Source: Lepidostoma basale
Taxonomy: Eukaryota; Arthropoda; Insecta; Trichoptera; Lepidostomatidae
NCBI GenBank assembly: GCA_022606425.2
Contig: JAHDVF020000874.1
Coordinates: 310,001 to 374,000, forward strand
Length of the DNA stretch: 64,000 nucleotides
Direction of reading: 5' to 3'
The translations under genes were made by a program, and so were the position numbers. Positions 32,830 to 42,370 of this stretch are shown in pieces; the first letter of the stretch is position 1; each line of letters opens with the position of its first letter. Below the pieces are notes generated by a model, which was given only the letters and a program-made list of their open reading frames with translations, had not been told where the DNA came from and did not search any database.

Positions 32830-33010
32830 AAACTTTTTTCTATAAATATCACAATTGATTATATTTTGCTGTTTTGCTAACCGATGTGAGCTTCGTCAGG
32901 TCTTACAATCAAATGACCTCATTGATTGATCAAATAACCTGGTGATTGTAAGGCCTGACGATGCTAACATCAATTGTGATTTTTATAAAAAAAGGTTATT
33001 TTATTTAAAT
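32830..33010. repeat. Hammerhead-like family alpha, inverted pair
   Basis: Left arm (minus): CTGACGA, extra A, GCTCAC-ATCG-GTTAGC stem II, then AAAAC (G12 lost). Right arm (plus): 'gcctgacgatgctaac' at 32953 leading into 'atcaattgtgat', where the second half of stem II is deleted. Arms meet around 'gacctcattgattgatcaaataacctgg'-type sequence near 32916-32941. Confidence 0.6.
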
Positions 33011-33079
33011 AGCTATTGATTTTCATAACACTCATCTGGAGAAATCAGTTAGATTTTTAAGGAAAAAAATAATAATCTA

Positions 33080-33500
33080 TGAGTTGCATGATGCAACGCC
33101 ACACTGCTTTTTCCCGGCATACCTCTTAACCTTCTTCTATATTCATACATCGTTCGCGCTCGTTTCACGCTCGTAAATTTTTCCCAATTTTGAATGTGGC
33201 CGACTTTTGGTAATTGATCAATTTAGTTATGCCATGTTTTCCACTGCTTCTTTTTCTATTCACACTGCTTGTATTAAAATTTTCAATCATTATTCTCTCA
33301 TTTATTCGTTCCACGTGTAAAACCATCTTGGTGATCCTTTTTTAACTTTACATAGGATACAATATTTTGCCTTATATTCCTTCCTTATTTCATCGTTCGA
33401 TATTATAGCATACATCGCTTGCCCGGCTATTCTTCTTAATGAGCAAATTTATATGGCATTAATCTTTCTTTCATTTCTTTGCCAGCTCTAGGCTTTACTT
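33080..33500 (-). pseudogene. LINE A fragment, strongly diverged
   Basis: Minus text includes RMNERIMIEN, VDFHGRRN-like changes, HDEFDQLPKVGHIQNW and RRMYEC; the 'catgtttt' and 'aaaccatcttggtgatcc' complements match LINE A. Many indels. Confidence 0.55.
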
Positions 33501-33504
33501 CAAA

Positions 33505-34135
33505 ATATAAAATATCAGCATATTTTCAATAGGAAAATAATTTATTATTTATAATTATTGTTGACTATATCTTTTTGTTGTTGATATTTTGTGGCTTAAG
33601 TACATTGCAAATATAATAGATTGTACAAAATGTATTGAACTATTTTTTCTTAAATTTTACTTAGTAAATAAGGAATACTGAACAATAAAAGCAACCGTTA
33701 TTTTTGTACGGAGAATAAAACAATTTCGCCGTCTCGGGGAATGTTGTTTAAAAATACAAGCCTTCAAAATATACTCCAATTTGGGTGGACCTACGCAAAA
33801 ACATCGAATTGCAAAAAACAGGTTTTCTGAACTTATTTAATGACAAAAGCAAATTTAATTGGACGCTAGAAAACAATATTGATCTTTTATTTATTGATGA
33901 TTCGACATGTTGATGATTGTAATATCTCTCAGGCATTTTTACCACTCTTCATAATCTCAATATATAAAATACAAATTTAAGGGACAATAAGAGAAAAAGG
34001 GAAACAAATCACATCTTAATGCAAAATAATTTTAAATTAATTGAAAAGATTACAAAACATATCTGAAATTAATCTTATTATTTTACAGAAATCTCTACTA
34101 ATACTGATGGAAGTTCATTAAAAATAATTAAATAA
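33505..34135. other. No gene recognised
   Basis: AT-rich; a 65-codon minus frame at 33748-33945 has no motif. Confidence 0.45.
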
Positions 34136-34138
34136 AAC

Positions 34139-34414
34139 AATGTTTTTTTCCTGTGCCGCTTCAATAATTTTTTTCCCGGCGACCACAACAATATCGTCGG
34201 CCCATCTCTTCTGTGGCCGACCGACACCCCTTTTGTTTTCCCATGGCTTCCACTTTAAGACTTTGGAAGTCCATCTTGAACATGGCTGTCTGGCTACGTG
34301 TCTTGCCCAATCCAAAGCGGCACAGGATAGAAAAAAATGGAGACAGATGGAAGAGGCCTACATCCAGCAGTGGAGGGAACGCTCGGAAGAAGTAGAAGAA
34401 GATGAATGTTTTTT
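34139..34414. mobile_element. RTE-type LINE end with internal inversion and 10-bp TSD
   Basis: The right piece (plus, 34315-34404) encodes AAQDRKKWRQMEEAYIQQWR, the usual end of RTE-clade proteins, then a GAAGAAG-rich tail. The left piece (minus, 34315 down to 34150) encodes WARHVARQPC, SKVLKWKPWENKRGVGRPQK and RWADDIVVVAGKK, ending in EAAQE, the segment that should directly precede AQDRKKW. The 10-mer aatgtttttt flanks both sides (34139-34148 and 34405-34414). This is the structure expected from twin priming. Confidence 0.88.
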
Positions 34415-34514
34415 AATAACTTCTTCCACGTTTGTCTTTAATTCTTAACCCTGTCACTAGTCAGTCGATGGCAAAATGCATACAAATAATAAAATCAAAC
34501 AAATTTCTCCTTAA

Positions 34515-35757
34515 GGGGGTATTCTGGTCTAGAAATTTGAAAAAATCGTTTTATTTTTTTCTTCATGTTTTCAAAGCTTAATCCTTTGAAAATGTGTTTT
34601 TAAGAGGATTTAAAAAAAAATCAAATTATTTTCGGAGATATAGCTGTTTTAGTGACCCAGCATCCAAACCGGCTCAGCCGGAACGAATCTGACAAAATAC
34701 ATTAGGGACTATCTGTCTACCTGTGATCGAAAATCGAAAATTCTCCTCTGAATGATAATGTATTAAAAATTATAAAGCCAAATAACGAGAGTTTATCGGC
34801 AAAGGAGTTATTAACTCGATGTTTAGGTTCAGAAACCCAAAAGAGTCTCTAAACTCTTTGATTTGGACTTTCGCGCCTCCGGAGCTCAAGTAATTGTAAT
34901 TGCTACAGTTATTGCTGTTTGCATATTCAATGAAGGCTTCATTCCCATTTCAAAAATGTTGACATTTATGGGAATTATAATTGGAAATCTTATTCATTTG
35001 CCGTGAAACGTGACAACTCCCGGATTGAGCGCTCAGAGATTCGAACATCTAACTCGTCAAAGAAGGCCCGTACGGCTCGATTGGAAGACAGAGACGCGGA
35101 AAATGCATTTTTCAAAGTCGAAAAAGGTCCCATGTATGCAGCAGGAATGGCGGATTGAATAAATGTAAGTATAAAATATCACTTTATGACTTAGACTCCG
35201 CGAAACTTTACGCGGAACTTTAAACGCCTTTTTCTCGAAACTATCTTTTATAAAATGGTAGCCACGATTTCTAAAGTTCTACTCAACCGATTTACTTAAA
35301 ATTTGGTCTGGGACTTTTCTATATACTAACCTATCGTACAAACTAACCTTAACCCCTTAATTTAAATTTTTATTATTTAAAAAAAATTCGCAAAACTCAA
35401 AAAAACGTAGTAAAATTTAATTTTTATTTTAGGTAGCTGCCGTTTTGTGAAAAAAAAAATATTTTTCAACTCTTTTAGTTCATACGATAGCGGATTAATA
35501 ATACATATTAACTTTTTTTCAGATTACTATGATGGTTGGAATCGAGGTTACAGTCGCACGCCATTTTTTTGAGACCCCCCACTTCATCGGCAGATAACTT
35601 TTTGAGTTTTCAATTTTTCACTTTTATTTTTATTTTTATGTATTTTTGAAATATTTATAAATATCTGTTAAAAAATGCATGCTAAAAATATTGTTTGCCT
35701 TTTTTACGGCACTTTAAAAAGTACCTAAAATTCATGCCTCTAGACCAGAATACCTCC
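34515..35757 (+). mobile_element. Kolobok-like DNA transposon, TTAA target site
   Basis: TTAA at 34511-34514 and 35758-35761 flanks inverted ends GGGGGTATTCTGGTCTAGA and TCTAGACCAGAATACCTCC. The interior, plus strand, encodes VIATVIAVCIFNEGFIPISK, MLTFMGIIIG and, after a frameshift near 35000, DNSRIERSEIRTSNSSKKAR, DAENAFFKVEKGPMYAAGMAD then stop at 35159. I recognise the xVCxFNxG...GIxxG and terminal GPxYAAGxAD pattern from the 'Mutator-like' transposases of Kolobok-type elements. The catalytic N-terminal two thirds are missing. piggyBac also uses TTAA but has different ends. Confidence 0.75.
34890..35159 (+). pseudogene. Kolobok-like transposase C-terminal remnant
   Basis: Two frames joined by one shift near 35000 (see enclosing element). 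Visible: FNEGFIPISKMLTFMGIIIG, then SNSSKKARTARLEDRDAENA and the terminal YAAGMAD. In family members this part follows the catalytic domain and precedes the stop; here no catalytic residues remain. Confidence 0.6.
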
Positions 35758-35764
35758 TTAAATT

Positions 35765-36285
35765 TCCTTGAATTTGAAAGAATTCATTTCTATACGTTTC
35801 ATATTTCGAATGATTCTGTTAGATGTACTTATATACTCAAGTTTTTACATTGTTTTGGCAATACTAGTTTTGAATGGTAAGGGAAGCTAAAACTTCGAGT
35901 TTATAATGTGAATCTGGCACGTTGCGCAAGGCACGCTTCAAGCGTTGTCGTAAAAGAAACATTGTACAAAAATTATGAATAGGTAAGGAGGATGTTTTTT
36001 CACCGTTTTACTGGGAACAATTTGACGGGGAAGCTGAAATACTTACTCGGATCCCTCCGACATCAGAGCATCGCAGTGGCGTTTTACGAGATTTTTCGAG
36101 AGCGCCTGCTTGAAAGATTTAAATATTTATTTGCGATCCTATACTGCGCTCGCACCCAGGCAGCAAGCAGATTCTGCAAATCAATCTCGATGTTTGCACG
36201 GGACGGCAAAGTGTTAGCAGAAGGTTTTTGCATTGGGATCTGTTCAATAATACAAGATTAAATAAAACAAAGGTGCACATATCGC
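35765..36285 (+). other. Unrecognised 89-codon frame in ordinary-composition DNA
   Basis: Frame 35992-36261: MFFHRFTGNNLTGKLKYLLG, FYEIFRERLLERFKYLFAIL, CARTQAASRFCKSISMFARD. Less AT-rich than the surroundings and free of the repeat families found here. No domain is recognised and no splice or promoter evidence supports it as a gene. Confidence 0.25.
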
Positions 36286-36289
36286 AGAA

Positions 36290-36840
36290 GATACTGAAAT
36301 GCGCATGTGTAGAGGATGAATCTCTCCAAAGAGATGGAGCAAACGCTGGGGGTCAACTTTCCAAGAGAGGCCAATCTGACTAAAGGACCAGACCAAATGT
36401 CTAAAAGAAGAAGAAAAAGAAGAAGGGGAAAAAGAAGAAGAAGAAGAAGAAGAAGAAGATGAAGAAGAAGAAGAAGAAGAAGAAGAAGAAGAAGAAGAAT
36501 AAAAAAGAAGAGGAAATAGAAGAAGAAGAAGAAGAAATAGAAGAAGAAGAAGAAGAAGATGGAGAAGAAGACGAAGATAAAGAAGAAGAAGAATAATAAT
36601 AAGTAGAAGAAGAAGATGATAAAGAGGAAGAAGAAGAAGAAGAAGAAGAAGAAGAAGAAAACACCGAAATGCGCATGTCCAGAGAATGGATCCGGAATCA
36701 CACACGTTGTCGTGCATTATGGTTAGATTCCTGTTGGCAAGACCATCAAAGATACGAAGTTATAGCTGGGAGTCAACTCTCCAAATGAGGCCAGCTTGAC
36801 TACAGAAACAGACAAAAGGTCTAAAAGAAGAAGAAAAAAT
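36290..36840 (+). repeat. Two tandem LINE 3'-end copies with a 250-bp GAA tract
   Basis: The phrase 'gaaatgcgcatgt' occurs at 36296 and 36666, and 'gtcaactctccaaatgaggcc'-type text at 36352 and 36773, each followed by 'aaaggtctaaaagaagaag'. A purine tract of GAA repeats with scattered GAT, AAT and ATA covers 36408-36660. The poly-Ser/Leu/Phe minus frames of 91-157 codons are translations of this tract, not proteins. Confidence 0.85.
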
Positions 36841-37175
36841 AAAACAAATCTTCTTCTACTTGTATCGGAGATCGAACAAGGGCAGGGTCTTTCATGCGCT
36901 ACTTTCGGTAAACTGTCGTATTTTCTTAAGTCCAAATGATTCGCGAACCCCTTGAAGAAAAATATATTTTAATATGTGCATTATATCCGCGGGATAGTGC
37001 AATCCATGCTGCATATAATATATGTAGTGTCCTTGATGATCTGTGAAATGTACGAATAAGGATCTGGTGTGTGCAACCGGCAGTGCAGTCCAGCTGGTGG
37101 ACTTCTGAGTTGAAGACACATGACGGAGTTGCTATTGACTTTCTATGGCCGTACAATTAACTCTTGTAGAGTTTA
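36841..37175. other. No gene recognised
   Basis: Overlapping 70-76 codon minus frames; nothing recognised. Confidence 0.4.
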
Positions 37176-37179
37176 GGCT

Positions 37180-37415
37180 TCTTGAGGATTTTTTTTTCCA
37201 AGCTTTCCGATCTTGTGCATTTTGCTCTTAGCAGTCCGTTTTGCCCAACCTTGAGAGAAATCAGGCAGAACATTATCCATTAGGCATCAACTTGGCTTTC
37301 CTAGAGCTTTCCGTCTGGTTTTGACGCGTACATGGACTTGATTGCTTCGACTTGGCATACATGCCCGATCCATGCTAGACGATCGGCTCTCACGGTGATT
37401 GTTAAAAGGGTCGGT
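37180..37415 (-). pseudogene. LINE tail fragment
   Basis: Minus strand: RADRLAWIGHVCQVEAIKSM, YASKPDGKL, KLMPNG-type text, LISLKVGQNGLLRAKCTRSE, SLEKK. The WIGHV...GR.+ pattern is a non-LTR post-RT tail, different from A, B and E. Broken by frameshifts. Confidence 0.6.
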
Positions 37416-37659
37416 TGGATTATTTAATACATCTTTTGAATAATTGTCGGAAAGTCATAGGTGATGGTTATTGAAAGGGGAGAGCAAATGACAGTTTGTA
37501 ACATAAGTGTGAAATAAGAGAATTTGGAGCAGGTGAGTGAATTTGTGAGAAAAGTCTGACAACATATGTTCCATCTCAAAGAACATTGTGTGTTAAATTA
37601 TTCTTATTATGTTATTTTATTTTATATCATTATATTTTATATCATTATATTTTATATTA

Positions 37660-37885
37660 TTTGTTTTAAATTTATTTTGTGGATGTTGGGCGATCGAAGT
37701 ATGCGCGGGAGATGCCTATTGGTGGCGATGAGGTTAGCAACCCATCACACCGCATCTCTCGGTGGCGAAAATAGAAGAATGGAGTGCCGAATCGGTTAAA
37801 GTGTGGCAGTTCATTCTTTCTGCCTACCCTTTCGGAGAGACGGCTTGATGGTAAGTTAGTTAGTTAGTTAGTTAGTTAGAGTGAC
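37660..37885 (+). mobile_element. Hairpin-headed SINE-like element with LINE A tail
   Basis: 'gcgcgggagatgcctattgg' at 37703 with 'accgcatctctcggtgg', then 'gagtgccgaatcggttaaag', 'gtggcagttcattctttctg' and 'gacggcttgatggtaagttag' plus (TTAG)5. The copy is directly followed by other DNA and a LINE A copy in the same orientation. Confidence 0.75.
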
Positions 37886-37909
37886 AACGAACACACACAA
37901 AGTATTTAA

Positions 37910-38465
37910 GTAGCATGTTCACAGCGGATGACCGAACGGATAGTGATGTCGAAAGAAGGGTTGGTGCGGGTAACAAAGTGAATGGAGCTTTAAAAATAGT
38001 TATTGGAAACAAGACAATCAACGAAAGCGAAAATGGCCTTTCACAATGGAGTTCTGGTCCCAACCCTAATGTTTGGAAGCGAAGAATGGAACTGGCAGAA
38101 GAAGGATGAAAGCAGAATAAATGCTAACTAAGAAAGGAATGTAGAGCGGAAGAAGGTATTATGAACAAAATTATGAAAGGATCGCTGCGTTGGTTCGGAC
38201 ATATGGAGCGCATGGATGGAGAAAGAATGATTAAGAAAGTATACGTTAATGATGTAAATGAAGTACGGAGTCGAGGCAAACCAAGGAAAACATGGCATGA
38301 TTAAATTAAATCAAAATTTAAAGGTTGGTCATGTTAGAAGTCGGAAGAATCGACGTGCGTGTATGACTCGCTGTATGAATGTGGAGGAATCTAGAGAGGT
38401 ATGTCAGGATAGAGTAGTGTGGCTGTCCATCTCTCTGCCTACCCCTACGGGAAACGGCGTGATGG
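37910..38465 (+). pseudogene. LINE A 3' fragment
   Basis: MFTADDRTDSDVERRVGAGN, KVNGALKIVIGNKTINESEN, then LMFGSEEWNWQKKDESRI-type text, ECRAEEGIMNKIMKGSLRWF, GHMERMDGERMIKKVYVNDV and RRACMTRCMNVEESREVCQD. The ERRxGAGNKVNGALK segment belongs to the region between palm and YGSE. Terminus 'gaaacggcgtgatggtt'. Frameshifts at about 38010, 38110 and 38290. Confidence 0.85.
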
Positions 38466-38559
38466 TTTTTTGTTCTGTGGTTTGGTTTTTGACTTATTTT
38501 TATTGTAACCTTGCATACTATAATGTAACTCTAAATACAAGTAATGTAATAAATGATCA

Positions 38560-39185
38560 ATTGTATCTCAATAGAGACGAATATGCAAATTGGAAACAGA
38601 ATATGGTTGATCAAGGTGTTTACAGGACTTATGACCGGTCATTGGTTGGGTTAAGCGCACGCTTTATGTAATACAACATTCCCCATTCCACCTTTTATTT
38701 TCTTATGACCACCATGTCTGACAAATTTTTGGAAGTTGTATATATCTTAATCTCCAACACCAACCTTTACATGGTAGTTTATTCAATCTACACACTAACG
38801 CCATCTATGAAAATTGTATTTTTAAGCATTAAGCAGAAGAATTTTTTTAACGCAATGTGAAAGGCTACCGCCATTTACCGCATTGCTAGAAACCGCCTGG
38901 AGATGTCATTCCAATCTATATGCAATAATTTTGACCAGTTTTTGTTTTTTACAATATTTTTAATGTATACAAATACTTGTAGACGAACAACTGGATTTCA
39001 CCCATTGCGGGCTATCAATTCAAGAATCAATTGTATCTCAATAGAGACGAAGATGCAAATTGTTGTGCGTTAATTTGCATCTTCGTATCTATTGAGATAC
39101 AATTGATTATTGAATTGATAGCCCGCAATGGGAGAAATCCAGTTGTTCGTCTACAAGTATTTGTATACATTCAAAATGTTGTAAA
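38560..39185 (+). repeat. Family F: 460-bp unit, second unit start, then palindrome
   Basis: 'ttgtatctcaatagagacga' occurs at 38571 and again at 39031, a 460-base period, so a complete unit is followed by the start of a second. That second start turns back on itself: 38962-39060 and 39075-39172 are reverse complements over about 98 bases with a 14-base spacer. Confidence 0.85.
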
Positions 39186-39635
39186 AAAGTAATAAATGAT
39201 ATATTTATCTTAGCCAAGAAACATATTTTTTCACGAACCACCCGGAGTTCCCGTTGGCGGACAAAGCATTGGATTCGTCTGAGTTTCACATGTCTGTCAT
39301 TTTTCACAACAGCTACACCCGCCCCCGGAAGTAACTATCCCCGATGCAAGCAGGTGTGTGCTCCAGGGCTACAGGGTGGTCGTGCCACTTGCACGTGCTA
39401 CAGCTCAAAACTTTCCCAGTTCGGAAAGGAATACGATGATTTTCAAACGTTTTGAACCTAATGCAACAATACAAAAGAGAGGATTCATAATATTTGGAAA
39501 TTTTGAACAGTCAGCTGTCTGTGTTGAATTCAAAAGATCTCTTCAAATGTTTTCCGAAAAGTTTCTTTATATTATTCCCGCTAGAAATCATTCATTGAAA
39601 GAAACATATGAAATTTAAATGATACATTAATTGTT
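39186..39635 (+). other. Unrecognised 86-codon frame
   Basis: Frame 39358-39618 (VPLARATAQNFPSSERNTM, IFKRFEPNATIQKRGFIIF, FKRSLQMFSEKFLYIIPARN) has no recognised domain. It sits between two F copies and has ordinary composition. Evidence for a gene is lacking. Confidence 0.25.
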
Positions 39636-39639
39636 TAAA

Positions 39640-40165
39640 TTTTTAATTGTATCTCAATAGAGACGAAGAAACAAACTGGAAACTGAATATGGATGATCAA
39701 GGTGTTTACAGGACTTATGACCTGTCATTGGTTGGGTTAAGCGCACGCTTTATGTAATTACAACATTCCCCATTCCACCATTGTTATTATGATCATGCAT
39801 GATATATTTTTGGAAGTTGTATATATACTCCAAATCCATACTTATCTTCACGTGTCAGTTCCAGTTAGCCATCTATGTAGATTTGATTGTACTAATTAAT
39901 TTTTTAAGATTAATCTATACAATCCACCCACTAACGCCATCTATGAAGAATGATTGTTTTAGCATTTAGCAAACTACTTTATTAACACAATGCGAAGAGG
40001 CTACCGCCTCCTAGCGCACTGTTTTAGAAGTCGCCTGGAGGTATCACTCCTATTTTATACGCCAAAGAATTGACCAGAATATTTACAAATATTTGTGAAA
40101 TGTATACTTATCTCTGTATATATCGTATACAGAGATAAGTATACATTTCACAAATATTCATTAAT
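39640..40165 (+). repeat. Family F unit ending in a short palindrome
   Basis: A unit from 'ttaattgtatctcaatagag' (39642) through 'caacattccccattccacc' to 'ggctaccgcctcctagcgc' and 'gaccagaatatttacaaat'. It ends in inverted arms of about 33 bases, 40093-40125 and 40131-40163. The palindrome is at the same end of the unit as at 39060 but its arms are three times shorter. Confidence 0.85.
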
Positions 40166-40214
40166 TGTTTATAAAAAAAACATGTAAAAATCCATAATAT
40201 ATAATTAATATATA

Positions 40215-40545
40215 ATTAAGAGCGGAAGAAGGTATAATGAACAAAATTATGAAAGGATCGCTGCGTTGGTTCGGACATATGGAACGCATGGATGAAGAAA
40301 GAATGGTTAAGAAAGTATACGTTAATGATGTAAATGGGGTACGAAGTCGAGGCAGACCGGGGAAAACATGGCATGACCAAATTAATCAAATTTTAAAGGT
40401 TGGTCATGTTAGAAGTCGGAGGAATCGACGTGCGTGTATGACTCGTTGTATGAATGTGGAGGAAGCTAGAGAGGTTTGCCAGGATAGAGTAGTGTGGCGG
40501 TCCATTCTCTCTGCCTACCCCTGCGGGGAAACGGCGTGATGGTTT
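40215..40545 (+). pseudogene. LINE A 3' end with intact 100-codon frame
   Basis: Frame 40237-40539: MNKIMKGSLRWFGHMERMDE, ERMVKKVYVNDVNGVRSRGR, PGKTWHDQINQILKVGHVRS, RRNRRACMTRCMNVEEAREV. It is the cleanest A tail of the 'VRSRGRP' subtype. Lacks everything upstream; starts inside the protein, so no true start codon. Confidence 0.85.
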
Positions 40546-40569
40546 GTTGTTGTATAATTAATACTGTTG

Positions 40570-40695
40570 AAATTATAATTTATGGGAATGATACATTTCA
40601 CAAGTCTAAGGCATTATCAAATTTTTGATAATGCCTTAAGTAGGCAAAACATTCATTCGTCATTATTATAAATTATAATAAAATATATTAAATTT
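40570..40695. repeat. Hammerhead-like family theta, inverted pair
   Basis: Centre 'aaggcattatcaaatttttgataatgcctt' (40610-40640). Minus: UUGAUAA, extra U, GCCUU.., GUGAAAUGUAUC then ATTCCCATAAA; stem I AAU/AUU. Plus: UUGAUAA, extra U, GCCUUAAGUAGGC, AAAACATTC. Both have U3 and A8 in place of C3 and G8. Confidence 0.6.
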
Positions 40696-40839
40696 AAGTA
40701 TTTTTTTTTCATATTAAATTTAAATGAAACAGAAAAACCAGAAATAATTGTGTTAAGATGAAAAGCAAATGAAACCCAAATTATTTTTTTTCAGAATGAA
40801 AATGTATTTTTAAAGCAATTGTACTTTCCTTTTCTTCTA

Positions 40840-41010
40840 TGTTCGCCATCACTTTGTGTTGTGGATTCACATTTGAATAACTTTTTGGAAACATTGTATT
40901 TTTACAACACTTTTTTGCACTTTTCACAAACATGTTTTGGGACACAAACTTTCCTTCTTCAGTGTATGAATTTTAATAGTTAAATGAAAGAGAGTTATTA
41001 CTTCCATACT
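40840..41010 (-). ncRNA. Hammerhead-like motif, family beta, left arm
   Basis: Minus strand: CTGAAGA (complement of 40956-40962), extra A, GG-AAAGTTTGTGT-CCC stem II region, AAAAC (G12 mutated), ATGTT then TGTG; stem I TACA/TGTG retained. Inverted relative to 41440-41600, 500 bases away. Confidence 0.55.
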
Positions 41011-41014
41011 AAAT

Positions 41015-41435
41015 AACGAATTCATTATTTAGTATGTAAGTTATTACTTACATATTAAATAAAGAAAGTGGTGAGAGAGGGAAAATGTTATTGAGTTGAA
41101 ATTATGAGACATGGGAAATAAATCAATTATGGGACTTGAGGTTTAATTCAGTTGTTTGTTTATAATATCTACGTTGTTATTAATGACCTTTTAATTTAAA
41201 GATTATACAAAATTGTATTTCTATTATTTATGTGTAAAATTTCAACGCCGTTATCTTATTTTAACGAGTGATTTCTCTCTTTGAGATGATTTGCAAATTC
41301 TGAAAAGTTATAATATTTTGAGATAAGCTACTTAAATGTTCTTAAATTCGTAAATTAAAATGTCGCGTTGTTATACCAAATTAAAGTTGAGCAATCATTG
41401 CATTTTATACATAGGTAAAACAAACTTCTAGTCCC
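41015..41435. other. Spacer between beta arms, no gene
   Basis: AT-rich. 'ttatttagtatgtaagttattactt' near 41020-41055 is locally repetitive. No frame. Confidence 0.45.
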
Positions 41436-41439
41436 ATAA

Positions 41440-41605
41440 TTAATTTATTTCCCCTGTCTTATAATGAGTTATAACTCTCTTTTATTTAATTGTTAAACTT
41501 AATACACTGAAGAAGGGAAGTTTGTGTCCCGAAATATGTTTGTGAAAAGTGCAAAAATGTGAAAATACAATGTTTCGATACAATGTTGTCTTTTTAATTT
41601 TTTGG
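41440..41605 (+). ncRNA. Hammerhead-like ribozyme motif, family beta, right arm
   Basis: CTGAAGA 41507-41513, extra A, stem II GGGA (41515-41518) with TCCC (41527-41530), GAAA 41531-41534, TATGTT, stem I TACA (41503-41506) with TGTG (41541-41544). The longest stem II of the beta copies. Position 15.2 is U, giving U-G with 16.2, still pairable. Confidence 0.62.
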
Positions 41606-41694
41606 TTTATCTGGTATCAATGATTTATGTAACGATGTAAGTAAATTATAAAATACCGTAATCGTTGGTAGATCTTTTTTCCTTATGAACAATA

Positions 41695-42235
41695 TCTTCT
41701 TCTTCTTCTTCCTCATAGTTTAGGTCGTGTGGACTGTTTGTGACGGTGGGCTGTCCTGGGATGATGATGTCCAGCCATGTCTCCATCTCTTCGGCGGCCT
41801 TTCTGGTAATCTCTAGCTGCTTGGGTTTTCATCTTTAACCATTTTTGGAATTTTTGTATTCTCCATGCGGTCCACGTGGTCTTTCCAAAAGCGCCTTCTG
41901 CTTCTTCCCCATCTCAACACCACAGTCTTCAACACCACAGACAGACCTTATCGTTTCATTTCTGATCCGATCTCTGAGGGTTTTGCCTGCGATGGAGCGT
42001 AGGGTTCGCATTTCTGCTACTCTAAGAAGATAATTAGTTATATTTGTATCGGCTCTGACCTCTTATCCATACGCCATGTTGGGGCGAACGCATGCCTTGT
42101 ATATCTTTACTTTACCTTCGGTTGGCATGTGTTTGTTCCTCCATATGGTGTCGCGCAAGCAGCCAGCCACGGCTGTCGCTTTGTTGGTTTGTGCTCGCAC
42201 CTCGTCGTGTAGAACAATATATTTTAGATTAAATT
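41695..42235 (-). pseudogene. LINE B 3' fragment
   Basis: Minus frames: VLHDEVRAQTNKATAVAGCL, RDTIWRNKHMPTEGKVKIYK, ACVRPNMAYG, then LRRVAEMRTLRSIAGKTLRD, RIRNETIRSVCGVEDCGVEM, WKDHVDRMENTKIPKMVK, RPPKRWRHGWTSSSQDSP and (GAA)n at 41698-41710. Frameshift near 42055. Confidence 0.85.
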
Positions 42236-42239
42236 GATT

Positions 42240-42370
42240 AAATAATAATTCAATAAAACGATATTGTGAATAACTACTACCAGCTAGCCTGGCGAAATAG
42301 TCACTGTCGAAATAAATCAAAAGTGGAAGTATTATATAATAGTTAAAAAAACATCGTTTAATTTTATTAT
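42240..42370 (+). ncRNA. Family epsilon fragment
   Basis: 'cagctagcctggcgaaatag' then 'tcactgtcgaaataaatcaa', the 3' half of epsilon with GAAAC mutated to GAAAT. 'caataaaacgatattgtg' at 42251 and 'aaacatcgtttaatttt' at 42348 are inverted terminal texts of the family. Confidence 0.55.

Noticed and set aside
36408..36660. CRISPR-like regular repeats
   Set aside because: It is a simple GAA microsatellite in a eukaryotic genome; there are no unique spacers or cas genes.
36244..36717. Three long minus-strand open frames of 91-157 codons
   Set aside because: They are poly-Ser, poly-Leu and poly-Phe translations of the GAA tract in three frames; low complexity without any domain.
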